From assembly GCF_900101475.1 (NCBI RefSeq), contig NZ_FMZV01000001.1, positions 372,001-436,000 of the forward strand: a DNA stretch of 64,000 nucleotides. The letters are read 5' to 3'. Of the stretch, positions 1-8,878 are shown one piece after another. Below the pieces are notes generated by a model. That model had not been told where the DNA came from and ran no database searches. It saw only the letters and a program-made list of their open reading frames with translations. This stretch comes from Ruegeria marina (lineage in GTDB: Bacteria > Pseudomonadota > Alphaproteobacteria > Rhodobacterales > Rhodobacteraceae). Position 1 is the stretch's first letter. Every line of letters begins with the position of its first letter. A program made the position numbers and the translations under genes.

Positions 1-450
1 GGTGCTGGGCGGGACTGGCACGACGATCCGGTCCGCCGCCCGAAAGACGTTTTCCGAAAGCAGCGAGAAGTTCGGCGGGCAGTCCAGCACCACTACATCA
101 TATTCGGCCCCGCCCGCCGCCAGCGCCCTGGTCAGGCGGGACCGCTTGTTGCGGATGCGGCTCAGGAACCGGTCGAAATCACGGAAGCTGCGATTTGCCG
201 GAAGAATATCGAGCCCTTCGAAATCGCTGGCGCGGATCGCGTCGGCAAACCGGTCGACATCTTCGAAGAACTTCGTTTCACTCAGCTTTTTCGACGGTTT
301 GACCCGGAAATAATAGGTGGACGCCCCTTGCGGATCGAGATCGCACAGCAGAACCTGCCGCCCGGAGCGCGCGATGGCATGGGCCAGGTTCACCGATGTG
401 GCGGTCTTGCCGACACCGCCCTTGTTGCTGTAACAGGCGATGACTTGCAT
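1..450 (-). CDS. ParA-family ATPase, C-terminus outside the window
   Basis: Reading leftward from ATG at 450, the first 150 residues show the full N-terminal half of a ParA/MinD-type ATPase. The deviant Walker A KGGVGKT lies at residues 10-16, the A' motif DLDPQGAST follows at about 42-50, and a Walker B-like VVLDCPPN comes near 127. Proteins of this family bind ATP as sandwich dimers and position DNA or large cargo on the nucleoid. The start is only 3 nt after the stop of the CHAD-domain gene, with a GGAGGGG ribosome-binding site inside that gene's 3' end, so the two are translationally linked. No parB or parS is visible, and the partner is a CHAD protein rather than ParB. A cargo-positioning role is therefore at least as likely as chromosome segregation. 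The rest of the gene lies outside the window. Confidence 0.9.
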   Translation of the reverse strand, partial: MQVIACYSNKGGVGKTATSVNLAHAIARSGRQVLLCDLDPQGASTYYFRVKPSKKLSETKFFEDVDRFADAIRASDFEGLDILPANRSFRDFDRFLSRIRNKRSRLTRALAAGGAEYDVVVLDCPPNFSLLSENVFRAADRIVVPVPPST

Positions 451-453
451 GAC

Positions 454-1968
454 CTATTGCCGCCCCTCCGCTGGCTGGTGAAAAAGATCTTCGAAAATCG
501 ACCGGATCCTGGAGCTGTCAAAGGCCTGGAAACTGGTGACGATCCTCGCACGTTCGGCGGCCTGCAAACGCGACAGCGTCGCCAGCAGCGCGCCCACTGC
601 CGCCGCAAGTTCAACGTCGACAGGCGTCCCATTGCGCTGCTCAAGGTATTCGCCCAGTTCCTCCTGCTGCACCGAACAGTCGTTAAAAAGACCAAGATTG
701 TCCTGCAAGACCTTCAAAGGTTTCAGGATTTTGCGAAACTTCTTGGCCAGGAACAGCGGCCCGAAGAACTCCATGAGGTATCTGAGCTTCTTGCAATGGA
801 TGCGCAGGCGGTGCACGTCCTCGTCCGGCGTCGCGTCGTCAATGCGCCGGGCCAGTTTGCAGACCTTGTGATAGCGCGCCCAGATCAGGACGCAGGCATA
901 GTCCAGCGCCTGCTGATCGCCCTGCGAACCCGGTGGCAGCCCGTCCGCGGCGTTCAGCCGGGTTTCCAGAGCGGCGATACGGGCGGCATAGTTCGCGCCG
1001 CGCAAATGCTTGACCAGCTTTCTTTGCGCCAAATCGCGCTCCGTCTGCATCCGTGCAAAGAGCAGCTCCAGCCCCGGATGCAGAGAGACGGGGACGCGGT
1101 CAAAGAAAACAGGTTTTCCAAGCAGGTACACGTCGAGATCACGGACCCTTCCGGTGGGTTCCATCAGGGCCGAGAACGCGTCCTTCAGTTCGGCTGTCGT
1201 CTCGGGCGCAAACACATCCCGGAACAGACTCAGCACCGAACGGATACGCCGCAGGCAGACACGGTAGTCATGCAGGAATTCGGTGTCGATGTCGTCGATG
1301 ATCCCGGCCTCGTTCTGCCGGGCGACGGACAGGGCCGAGCGGATCAGGTCGGTCGCGACCAGCGACGCCGGCTCCTCGGGCGTGATCGGCACTTCAGGTT
1401 TCGACTGGTAGGGCTCGACCTCCGGCAGCAGGAGCGGCCAGAGCCCCATGATCCCTTTCGTCGCCCCCTCGAATCCCAGCAGAGTCTCGATGACCCGGTC
1501 ATGCACCTTGCGGTATCCGCGCATCGGTTGCGTCAGGACCAATGTCGCGGTGCCGGTTCCGGCCACAAGGGTGACAATCTGCATGCGCAGGCAGGTCTTT
1601 TCCATGTCGTCCAACACGGCGACCAAAAGCGTTTCCGACTGGCCCGCGCAATGCGCCATCAAGGCCCTGAGCGACGAGAGATCCGTCAGCGCGTCACGCA
1701 CCGGCCCCGCGGGAAGTTCGGCAGGCAACCCCAGCTTCCGGTTCACCTTTTGCCTGACGGACCCCGGATCATCCGAAAGCAGGTCAAGACAATAGCCGAT
1801 CCGCAGCAGCACCCGCCCGGACCGGCGCAAGGGCTGATCGAAACAATCGTGGAGCGCAAAGTCGGACCGATCTGTCGCGGTTATCACGAACCGCAGGCCC
1901 TCGGGTGGAGCGGCCAGCACCATTTGAGCGGCTTTTCCAGCAATGACGATCATGCGGGGCTCAGGCAT
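454..1968 (-). CDS. CHAD domain-containing protein
   Basis: This 504-residue soluble protein has a C-terminal CHAD domain from roughly residue 210 to 490. It carries the two characteristic basic helices, seen as DYRVCLRRIRSVL and VHRLRIHCKKLRYL. CHAD domains are all-helical, rich in conserved His/Arg/Lys, and bind inorganic polyphosphate; in Ralstonia such proteins localise to polyphosphate granules. The first 200 residues could be a diverged CYTH-like region, but I see no ExExK motif and so no evidence for triphosphatase activity. No strong ribosome-binding site precedes either ATG at 1968 or at 1953, so the exact start is open. The gene precedes the ParA-type gene by 3 nt and follows the P450 by 92 nt. 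Confidence 0.85.
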   Translation of the reverse strand: MPEPRMIVIAGKAAQMVLAAPPEGLRFVITATDRSDFALHDCFDQPLRRSGRVLLRIGYCLDLLSDDPGSVRQKVNRKLGLPAELPAGPVRDALTDLSSLRALMAHCAGQSETLLVAVLDDMEKTCLRMQIVTLVAGTGTATLVLTQPMRGYRKVHDRVIETLLGFEGATKGIMGLWPLLLPEVEPYQSKPEVPITPEEPASLVATDLIRSALSVARQNEAGIIDDIDTEFLHDYRVCLRRIRSVLSLFRDVFAPETTAELKDAFSALMEPTGRVRDLDVYLLGKPVFFDRVPVSLHPGLELLFARMQTERDLAQRKLVKHLRGANYAARIAALETRLNAADGLPPGSQGDQQALDYACVLIWARYHKVCKLARRIDDATPDEDVHRLRIHCKKLRYLMEFFGPLFLAKKFRKILKPLKVLQDNLGLFNDCSVQQEELGEYLEQRNGTPVDVELAAAVGALLATLSRLQAAERARIVTSFQAFDSSRIRSIFEDLFHQPAEGRQ

Positions 1969-2060
1969 GCAGGGCTCGGGCTGGTCATGCCGGCATCAAA
2001 TCACGGCAAGCCCCGCTTTGAAAGATTCGTCTTGTCCGTGGTCTGGCTTTCGGATGCCGA

Positions 2061-3290
2061 TCAAGGATCCATCTCGGCCGGCAGCGTCGCATAGCCACGG
2101 AACCGGATGCGTCCACCGGGCGTCCGCCCGTCCAGCACGCGGTAACGCGGAAAGCGATCGAGCAATCGCCCGATGGCAATCCGCCCTTCGAGGCGCGCCA
2201 GGGTCAACCCGACGCAGACATGCGGCCCGCCGGCAAAGGCGAGGTGCCGATTCGGTTTGCGCGCGATGTCGAACCGGGTTGGGTCATCGAATACCGCCGG
2301 ATCGCGGTTTGCCGCACCGATGCAAAGATGCAGGTTGGTGCCCCTGGCCAGGCGCAGACCCTCCAGTTCGATCTCGGCGGTGGTTTCGCGGTTGCCTAGC
2401 TGGTTGGGCGACCGGAATCGCAGAATTTCCTCGACAGCAGAAGGCAATAGATCAGGGTCTTCAAGCAGTCTTCTGCGCTCTTCCGGGTAATCGTTCAGCA
2501 AGGCCAGACCGTTGCCGATCAGGTTTGTCGTGGTCTCGTGCCCCGCATTCAGGATGAAGATGCAGTTTTGCAGCAGCTCGATTTCCGACAGTTTCTGGTC
2601 CGCGCCTTCGCCCTCGATCAGCCGCGTCAGCACGTCGGTTTCCGGATCGCCGGGCCGGGCCCGGCGCCGCGCCACCAGATCCTGCAGATAGGTCTTGAAC
2701 TCCGTCACCGCGGCCTGGCCGCGCGCCAGTTGTTCCGGGTTCAGTTTCGGCTCCAACGCACCCAGGATCACAAGAGACCAGTCGCGCAGCGGCCCGCGTT
2801 CCTCCATCGGCACATCGAGCAGGTTGCCAATGATCTGGATCGGGATGGTCGAGGCGAAATCCTCGATCAGGTCGACCGTCTTTCGCCCCTCCATCGCATC
2901 GAGCAGGTGATCGACTGTCGCGACCAGCCCCGGCTCCATCCGGGCGATCGCACGCGGCGTCAGCGCCGAGGTCATGATCTTGCGCACCCGTGTGTGGAGC
3001 GGCGGATCATTGAACACAAGCGAGGTCGTGTGATGTTCGAACAGCGGCGAACCGACCCCGAACTTGGGTCCGAATGCGGCCTTCTTGTCCGAGGAATAGA
3101 GCGTGGTGTCGCGATAGATGCGATCGAGATCCGCATGACGGCTGAGCAGGACAGACCCATCGGGTTGCGGGAGCACCGGCGCATGCGCCAACAGCGCGTC
3201 ATAGTAGGGAAACGGATCGTCCAGGAAGTTGGGCGGCGGGGCGGTCAGGTCCAGATGCATCGCCCGGTCTCGCATCGCAGCATCACTCAT
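2061..3290 (-). CDS. Cytochrome P450
   Basis: The 409-residue length is that of a soluble bacterial class I P450. The haem-binding loop FAGGPHVCVG is at residues 352-361 with the axial cysteine at 359. The oxygen-activation I-helix motif AGHETTT is at 249-255 and the ExxR motif is E288-R291. It is expected to hydroxylate a small organic substrate using ferredoxin electrons; the substrate cannot be read from sequence and no ferredoxin gene is adjacent. A GGGGGAGG ribosome-binding site sits 7-8 nt before the ATG. The start lies 24 nt after the stop of the upstream methyltransferase, so the two form an operon and may modify the same compound. Confidence 0.93.
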   Translation of the reverse strand: MSDAAMRDRAMHLDLTAPPPNFLDDPFPYYDALLAHAPVLPQPDGSVLLSRHADLDRIYRDTTLYSSDKKAAFGPKFGVGSPLFEHHTTSLVFNDPPLHTRVRKIMTSALTPRAIARMEPGLVATVDHLLDAMEGRKTVDLIEDFASTIPIQIIGNLLDVPMEERGPLRDWSLVILGALEPKLNPEQLARGQAAVTEFKTYLQDLVARRRARPGDPETDVLTRLIEGEGADQKLSEIELLQNCIFILNAGHETTTNLIGNGLALLNDYPEERRRLLEDPDLLPSAVEEILRFRSPNQLGNRETTAEIELEGLRLARGTNLHLCIGAANRDPAVFDDPTRFDIARKPNRHLAFAGGPHVCVGLTLARLEGRIAIGRLLDRFPRYRVLDGRTPGGRIRFRGYATLPAEMDP

Positions 3291-3314
3291 GTCACAGCCT
3301 CCCCCGCCGTCATC

Positions 3315-4136
3315 TCATTTGCGCCAGGCCCGCTGGAAACCCACCAGCGCGCGGGCACTGTCCTGATCAGACCGGCGCAGCCGCCGGACGGAAGGCGCCT
3401 CACCGGCCCGAATCTGGGAATCCGAGACCAGTTCAGGCAGGGCCAGCGCCTGCCTCGACAGCAGGATGCCGCGCGCGCCGGTGGATCCTTCCACCTGGTA
3501 CAGATGCGTCTCGTCCCAATACAGGTGACCTCCCTCGGCCAGCGCGGTCAGGTCCTGCACGAAATTGTGGCACTGCACGTTCTCGACAAGCAGCACGTAT
3601 TTTCCTGCCTGTCGCACCATGTTGGCCAATGCCACCAAATGGCTGACCGCAGTGTGGATATGCATGATCACGGCCTGGCTGTAGACCAGGTCGGCCTTGG
3701 GCCATTGTTCCGAGAACGGCATGGTGATGTCCTGGATGCCGACATGGCCCGCCAGTTGCGGATGGCGCGCCACGGCCAGATCCAGCTGAGTGGCGCCCCG
3801 ATCACCGCCGGTGACTCGAATGTCGGGGAAAAGCAATCCGGCATGCGCGATGTGATCACCGCCGCCGCAGCCAACCTCGTGCACCGAAGCGGGCCGAAGA
3901 TGGCCGATGGTTTCAAGAATGAGCTGAACATTCGGATGCAATGCGCCGTCCCGGACCTCGACCCGGCCGGTCCCGGCGTCGAATGCAAGATCACCTTCGT
4001 TCGTTATCGCCTTGAACCGGCTTTCGATATCGCCCTTCAAACGACGCTCGTAACTGTCTGCCGTATAGCTTTCCCAATCGAAATCATCATCGTAGAACTT
4101 GCGCGACTTGTACAACAGACGTCCGAGAATGTTCAT
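3315..4136 (-). CDS. Class I SAM-dependent methyltransferase
   Basis: This 273-residue protein has a Rossmann-type SAM-binding motif, VHEVGCGGGDHI, beginning near residue 85. It is followed by a second acidic strand end (VTGGDRG, about 108-114) that would contact the ribose. The N-terminal 80 residues are an extra helical segment probably used in substrate recognition. The acceptor is unknown. The gene is the first of a two-gene unit with the P450 24 nt downstream, which suggests tailoring of a small metabolite. No biosynthetic core enzyme is nearby. Confidence 0.8.
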   Translation of the reverse strand: MNILGRLLYKSRKFYDDDFDWESYTADSYERRLKGDIESRFKAITNEGDLAFDAGTGRVEVRDGALHPNVQLILETIGHLRPASVHEVGCGGGDHIAHAGLLFPDIRVTGGDRGATQLDLAVARHPQLAGHVGIQDITMPFSEQWPKADLVYSQAVIMHIHTAVSHLVALANMVRQAGKYVLLVENVQCHNFVQDLTALAEGGHLYWDETHLYQVEGSTGARGILLSRQALALPELVSDSQIRAGEAPSVRRLRRSDQDSARALVGFQRAWRK

Positions 4137-4239
4137 GCGGTACCTCCCTCACGAAACCGTGACTACCGCAGTGCCGCAGGCCAGACAAGCGTGGGACGGC
4201 TCGGGTGACAAATCAGCCAGCGATACCTAAGATCACGGC

Positions 4240-4587
4240 ATGACCGATCCCGTATCCTCGATCCGCAACCTTGGTCCCGCCTTCGAGGCGGCCTGCGACC
4301 GTGCGGGTATCCGGTCGGCGCAGGAATTGCGCGCGCTCGGGCCGGATGCGGCCTATGCCCGGTTGATCGAAGCGGGAACGCGGCCGCATTTCATCGGCTA
4401 TTACGTTCTGGTCATGGGCTTGCAGGGCCGGCCCTGGAACGACTGCAAGGGCAAGGAAAAACAGGCGTTGCGCGCCAGGTTCGACGCGATCAAGGCGGCA
4501 GCAACGCCAAAGCCGGTCTCGAAGCTGGTGGCGGAACTGGATGCGCTGGGTGTGCGGGTCGGCACGGGCGACCTCGAGCCGACCTGA
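4240..4587 (+). CDS. TfoX C-terminal domain-like protein
   Basis: This 115-residue protein resembles the C-terminal (helix-hairpin-helix-like) domain of TfoX/Sxy. It has the typical IRNLGPAFEAACDRAGI start, RSAQELRALG helix and conserved PWNDCKGKEKQAL stretch. TfoX/Sxy in gammaproteobacteria activates competence genes, but stand-alone C-terminal-domain proteins are widespread in alphaproteobacteria and have no established role. The N-terminal TfoX domain is absent. The gene is monocistronic and convergent with ndk, with one copy of the GGAGTATTT hairpin element 17 nt behind its stop. Confidence 0.8.
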   Translation: MTDPVSSIRNLGPAFEAACDRAGIRSAQELRALGPDAAYARLIEAGTRPHFIGYYVLVMGLQGRPWNDCKGKEKQALRARFDAIKAAATPKPVSKLVAELDALGVRVGTGDLEPT

Positions 4588-4603
4588 TACGGCCTTCGGG
4601 ATC

Positions 4604-4669
4604 GGGGGCTCTGCCCCCGCCGCCGCAAGCGGCGGCCCCCCGGAGTATTTTCTAACCAGAAAGAAACAA
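4604..4669 (+). repeat. GGAGTATTT hairpin element, copy A
   Basis: The palindrome GGGGGCTCTGCCCCC (4604-4618) is followed by a second GC-rich hairpin, then GGAGTATTTT (4642-4651) and CCAGAAAGAAA. It starts 17 nt after the stop of the same-strand TfoX-like gene. It probably acts as a transcription terminator between convergent genes. Confidence 0.8.
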
Positions 4670-4721
4670 GGCCGCCACCCGGACAGGGCAACGGCCTTGG
4701 ATCCGTCGGATCCGGGTCGTC

Positions 4722-5144
4722 TTAGCCGACCAGTTCGATGCCCGAGAAGAAATAGGCGATCTCGACAGCCGCGGTTTCCGGCGCGTCCGAACCGTGGACC
4801 GAGTTCTCACCGACCGACTCGGCAAACTCGGCGCGGATGGTGCCGGGGGCCGCGTCGGCGGGGTTGGTGGCGCCCATCACTTCGCGGTTCTTGGCGATGG
4901 CGTTCTCGCCTTCAAGCACCTGCACCACGACCGGGGCCGAGGACATGAATTCGCACAGTTCGTCATAGAACGGGCGGGCGGCATGCACTTCGTAGAACTT
5001 GCCGGCCTGTTCCTTGGTCATGTGGATGCGCTTCTGCGCGACGATGCGCAGGCCGGCTTCCTCGAACTTGGCGTTGATCTTGCCGGTCAGGTTGCGGCGG
5101 GTTGCATCGGGCTTGATGATCGAAAAGGTGCGTTCCAGTGCCAT
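4722..5144 (-). CDS. ndk: Nucleoside diphosphate kinase
   Basis: The 140-residue protein matches the usual family length. It transfers the gamma-phosphate of ATP to nucleoside diphosphates through a phosphohistidine. The catalytic histidine is H117 in NSVHGSD, and the N-terminal [11 protein letters not shown] signature is intact. An AAGGAGA ribosome-binding site precedes the ATG. It is monocistronic and lies between the repeat element and the MFS transporter, with no functional tie to either visible. Confidence 0.98.
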   Translation of the reverse strand: MALERTFSIIKPDATRRNLTGKINAKFEEAGLRIVAQKRIHMTKEQAGKFYEVHAARPFYDELCEFMSSAPVVVQVLEGENAIAKNREVMGATNPADAAPGTIRAEFAESVGENSVHGSDAPETAAVEIAYFFSGIELVG

Positions 5145-5271
5145 CGGGGCTCTCCTTGAATCTGGCGGCGCGCCGTTCGCGCCGGATGTATCGCGCGCCG
5201 CCTAGCACGACCGGGCACGCAAGGAAAGTGCCATGATCGCAATATCCGTGCAGGGGCGCCGGAACTTCGGG

Positions 5272-6471
5272 TCAGGTGCCGGTCAGGGGTTCGCGCAGAT
5301 CGACCCAGCGCGTGTAGAGCGCGGCCAAAAGGCTTAGTAGGCTCGCCGCAAGCATCAGCCCCAGAACCGCGTAGGGCGCATTCCCGGCATTCACGACCAC
5401 GCCCGTCGCCGAGGTGAGTGCGGCCCCGAGTGCCACCGTCAACGCTCCCGACAGGCCCGAGGCGCTGCCGGCCAGATGCGGGCGCACCGACATCAGGCCC
5501 GCATTGGCATTGGCCAGCGTCAGCCCGTTGCCGAAGCCCACGAATATGGCCGAGGCAAAGAACACCCAGACCGTGCCCTGTCCGGCAAGAAACAGCATCA
5601 GGCCCAGGAGTGGCCCCAGGCTCGCCACCCAGCGCCCGGCCACAACCAGCGGCATCAGCCCGACCCGCGCTGCGATGCGGCCGGTCACGAAATTGCCGGC
5701 CATGAAGCCGGCCGTGATGATGCCGATGCCAAGGCCCAGCATCGCGGGGCTGAGGTCGAACCAGGCCGCCGCCACCATCGGCGCGCCGGTGATGAAGGCG
5801 TAGAAACCGCCCACCGAAAACGCCGCGCACAGGCTGTAGCCCCAGAAGCGGCGCGACCCGAACAGCAGGGGATATTGCCGCATCTGCGCCCCGAACGTGG
5901 CCGAGCGGTTCCGGTTGGTCTCGCCCATGTCGACCCAGAGCACTGCCAGCATCCCGAACCCCATGACCGCGTAGAGTACGAAACCCGCGCGCCAGCCGAA
6001 CAGGCCTTGCAGCACGCCGCCCAGCATCGGGCCCAGCATCGGGGCAAGCGCCATGGCCATGGACAACTGGCCCAGCCGCGCCGCGGCCTGCGAGGGCGGG
6101 TAGAGATCGCGGATTGCCGCCCGCGGCAGCACCTGCCCCGCGATCGCCGCGCCCTGGATCATCCGGAAGGTCAGGAACGCCCAGATGTTGTCGGCCAGTG
6201 CACAGCCGACCGAGGCCAGAACGAACACCGCCATCGACCACAGGAGCACCGGCCGCCGCCCGTAGCGGTCGGACAAGGGCCCCATGATCAGTTGCAGGAC
6301 CCCGGTGACGATCAGGTACCCCGCGATGGACAGGTTGGCCAGCGCATAATCCACCTCGAAATCCCGGGCGATATGCGCCAGCGACGGCAGGAACATGTTC
6401 AGCGTCAGCACCGCCAGTGCAGTGGCCAGCACAAGCGTGATCAGATGCGGCGGGTTGGTGGCGGGGCGCAT
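5272..6471 (-). CDS. Bcr/CflA-type MFS multidrug exporter
   Basis: This 399-residue, 12-helix inner-membrane protein carries the major-facilitator motif A (GPLSDRYGRRPVLL) between helices 2 and 3. It has the DHA1-type organisation of the Bcr/CflA subfamily, which exports bicyclomycin, chloramphenicol and similar compounds by proton antiport. I use the ATG at 6471 because the first helix (LITLVLATALAVLTLNMFLP) follows it after about 8 residues. The in-frame ATG at 6537 would add 22 polar residues that do not fit the family. It is transcribed away from the ABC-F gene, with which it shares a 107-bp intergenic region. Confidence 0.9.
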   Translation of the reverse strand: MRPATNPPHLITLVLATALAVLTLNMFLPSLAHIARDFEVDYALANLSIAGYLIVTGVLQLIMGPLSDRYGRRPVLLWSMAVFVLASVGCALADNIWAFLTFRMIQGAAIAGQVLPRAAIRDLYPPSQAAARLGQLSMAMALAPMLGPMLGGVLQGLFGWRAGFVLYAVMGFGMLAVLWVDMGETNRNRSATFGAQMRQYPLLFGSRRFWGYSLCAAFSVGGFYAFITGAPMVAAAWFDLSPAMLGLGIGIITAGFMAGNFVTGRIAARVGLMPLVVAGRWVASLGPLLGLMLFLAGQGTVWVFFASAIFVGFGNGLTLANANAGLMSVRPHLAGSASGLSGALTVALGAALTSATGVVVNAGNAPYAVLGLMLAASLLSLLAALYTRWVDLREPLTGT

Positions 6472-6578
6472 GGGCGGATCCGGCAAATTTCGGCTGCGTT
6501 CCGCGCTATCACGCGGCCACGCGCTTGACCATCCCAAGCCGCTGGCGGCCCCCGCGCCTCTCTGTTAAGAGCGCGCCC

Positions 6579-8429
6579 ATGTTGAGGATCGAGAACATCA
6601 CCTACGCGGTCGAGGGACGGCCGTTGTTCGATGGCGCCAGCGCCGTCATTCCCGATGGCCACAAGGTGGGGCTGGTCGGACGAAACGGCACCGGCAAGAC
6701 CACGCTGTTTCGCCTGATCCGGGGCGAGCTGGCACTGGAATCGGGCGATATCGCCCTGCCCCGCCGCGCCCGCATCGGCGGCGTCGCGCAAGAGGCGCCC
6801 GCCTCGGACGTGTCACTCATCGACACGGTTCTGGCCGCCGATACCGAGCGGACCGCTCTGTTGGCGGAGGCCGAAACCGCCACCGACCCTGCCCGCATCG
6901 CCGAGGTGCAGACCCGGCTGGCCGATATCGACGCCTGGAGCGCGCCGGCGCGCGCCGCCTCGATCCTCAAGGGGCTCGGATTCGACGATGAGGAACAGTT
7001 GCGGCCCTGTTCCGATTTTTCGGGCGGCTGGCGGATGCGCGTGGCGCTGGCGGCGGTCCTGTTTTCCCAGCCCGACCTGCTGCTCCTGGACGAACCGACC
7101 AACTATCTGGACCTCGAAGGCGCGCTGTGGCTGGAAAGCTACTTGGCGAAATACCCCCACACGGTAATCATCATCAGCCACGACCGCGGGCTTTTGAACC
7201 GCGCGGTGGGCGCGATCCTGCACCTGGAGGACCGCAAGCTGACCTTCTACCAGGGGCCTTATGACCAGTTCGCCCGCCAGCGGGCCGAGAAACTGGCCCA
7301 AGCCGAGGCGATGGCCAAGAAGCAGGAAGCGCGTCGCGCGCATCTGCAATCTTACGTGGATCGTTTCCGCTACAAGGCGGACAAGGCCAAACAGGCGCAA
7401 TCGCGCCTCAAGGCGCTGGCCCGGATGCAACCGATCAGCAGCCCGCAAGAGGCCGCCCTGCGCGCCTTTACCTTTCCCAGGCCCGAGGAGATGTCGCCGC
7501 CGATCATCCATCTCGAAGGCGGGGTGACGGGCTATGGCGACACCGAAGTGCTCAAGCGCCTGAACCTGCGCATCGACCAGGACGACCGGATCGCGTTGTT
7601 GGGCCGGAACGGCCAGGGCAAATCGACCCTGTCGAAACTGCTGTCGGACCGGCTGCCGCTGATGGCGGGGCGGATGACCCGCTCGCCCAAGCTGCGGATC
7701 GGATATTTCGCGCAGCACCAGGTGGACGAACTTTACGTTGACGAAACCCCGCTCGACCACCTGCGCCGCCTGCGCCCCGACGAGGCGCCAGCAAAATGGC
7801 GGGCGCGGCTGGCGGGGTTCGGGCTGGGCGCCGAACAGGCGGAAACGGCGGTGGGCCGGCTTTCGGGGGGGCAGAAGGCGCGGTTGAGCCTGCTGATTGC
7901 CACCCTCGACGCGCCGCACATGCTGATCCTCGACGAGCCGACAAACCATCTGGATATCGAAAGCCGCGAGGCGCTGGTCGAGGCGCTGACCGACTATACC
8001 GGCGCGGTGATCCTGGTCAGCCACGACATGCACCTGCTGAGCCTCGTGGCCGACCGGCTGTGGCTGGTATCGGAAGGAACGGTCAAACCCTTCGAAGGCG
8101 ATCTCGAGGCGTATCGCGATTTCCTTCTCGCCCGCGACAAGCCGGAACCGGCGAAACCGCAGGAGGCCAGGCCCAAGCGCCCCGGCCGGGATGCGCTGCT
8201 GGCCCTGCGCGCCGAGGTCCGCAAATGCGAGGACCGGGTCGAGAAACTCAACGACATGCACGAGAAACTGGCCGCCAAACTGGCCGATCCCGCGCTATAT
8301 GCCGATGACAAGGTCGCCGATCTGGAAATCTGGAACCGCAAGTATGCCGAGTGGAAAGACGCCATGGAGCGCGCGGAATCCCTGTGGCTGGAAGCGCAGG
8401 AACAACTCGACGCGGCCGAGGCGCGATGA
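6579..8429 (+). CDS. ABC-F family ATPase, YheS-like
   Basis: This 616-residue protein has two ABC ATPase domains and no membrane segments. Walker A motifs are GRNGTGKT (34-41) and GRNGQGKS (near 342). Signature motifs are FSGGWRMRVALA (near 147) and LSGGQKARLSLL (near 427). Both Walker B motifs read LLDEPTN or ILDEPTN, and the charged inter-domain linker is present. ABC-F proteins act on the ribosome during translation. The order of motifs and the C-terminal coiled coil (about 545-610) resemble E. coli YheS. ATG 6579 starts directly at MLRIENI, as in the family; an upstream ATG at 6525 is unlikely. Confidence 0.92.
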   Translation: MLRIENITYAVEGRPLFDGASAVIPDGHKVGLVGRNGTGKTTLFRLIRGELALESGDIALPRRARIGGVAQEAPASDVSLIDTVLAADTERTALLAEAETATDPARIAEVQTRLADIDAWSAPARAASILKGLGFDDEEQLRPCSDFSGGWRMRVALAAVLFSQPDLLLLDEPTNYLDLEGALWLESYLAKYPHTVIIISHDRGLLNRAVGAILHLEDRKLTFYQGPYDQFARQRAEKLAQAEAMAKKQEARRAHLQSYVDRFRYKADKAKQAQSRLKALARMQPISSPQEAALRAFTFPRPEEMSPPIIHLEGGVTGYGDTEVLKRLNLRIDQDDRIALLGRNGQGKSTLSKLLSDRLPLMAGRMTRSPKLRIGYFAQHQVDELYVDETPLDHLRRLRPDEAPAKWRARLAGFGLGAEQAETAVGRLSGGQKARLSLLIATLDAPHMLILDEPTNHLDIESREALVEALTDYTGAVILVSHDMHLLSLVADRLWLVSEGTVKPFEGDLEAYRDFLLARDKPEPAKPQEARPKRPGRDALLALRAEVRKCEDRVEKLNDMHEKLAAKLADPALYADDKVADLEIWNRKYAEWKDAMERAESLWLEAQEQLDAAEAR

Positions 8430-8878
8430 TCCTGCAAGGCGCAGGCAGGTTGACAGCAGGGGCGCTGCGGCCTCGACCACCTGGCCGGGAACGAACGCCC
8501 GAGGGAATCGGGAAAGCCCGGCAAATTCGATGTTCGGCCAGAAATTCGGCCCGCCTGGAGTCATAAAACCCTTTTGGAAAGCCATGATCGCAAAGGCGGC
8601 TGGCATGTGCCGCCGACGCTGCGCTGACCCGGCCGTATCGCACCGGGCTTGGTCACCGACATGAACCTCCACCAGGCGGACCGGCTGCTGATCGTCCATG
8701 CGGATAAAGGAAGGCCGACTTCATGGAAAACTGATCGCAGGCTATTCCTCGCCTGTGCGGCCCGCGACATCCCGGAACCGCCATTTGCCGCGGCCTTCGC
8801 GATTATCTTGGGACCAAGACTTGGCTTTCCGGCGGTTTCGTGGTCAGACACCGGGCAACCCAAACCGACCGGACCACG
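8430..8878. other. Intergenic stretch without a convincing gene
   Basis: This 449-bp stretch separates the ABC-F gene from marC. Short reading frames on both strands lack ribosome-binding sites and family resemblance. I see no tRNA, clear terminator or recognisable promoter. It may hold a decayed gene, a small RNA or simply a long leader for marC. Confidence 0.5.

Noticed and set aside
1-450. Chromosomal parA of the main parABS locus
   Set aside because: Not supported: no parB, gidB/rsmG or parS is visible, and the coupled gene is a CHAD-domain protein. The region beyond the edge could still change this.
328-2094. 588-codon plus-strand open frame
   Set aside because: It is the antisense shadow of the CHAD-domain gene; low-complexity Arg/Gln/His composition typical of GC-rich antisense frames, no family resemblance.
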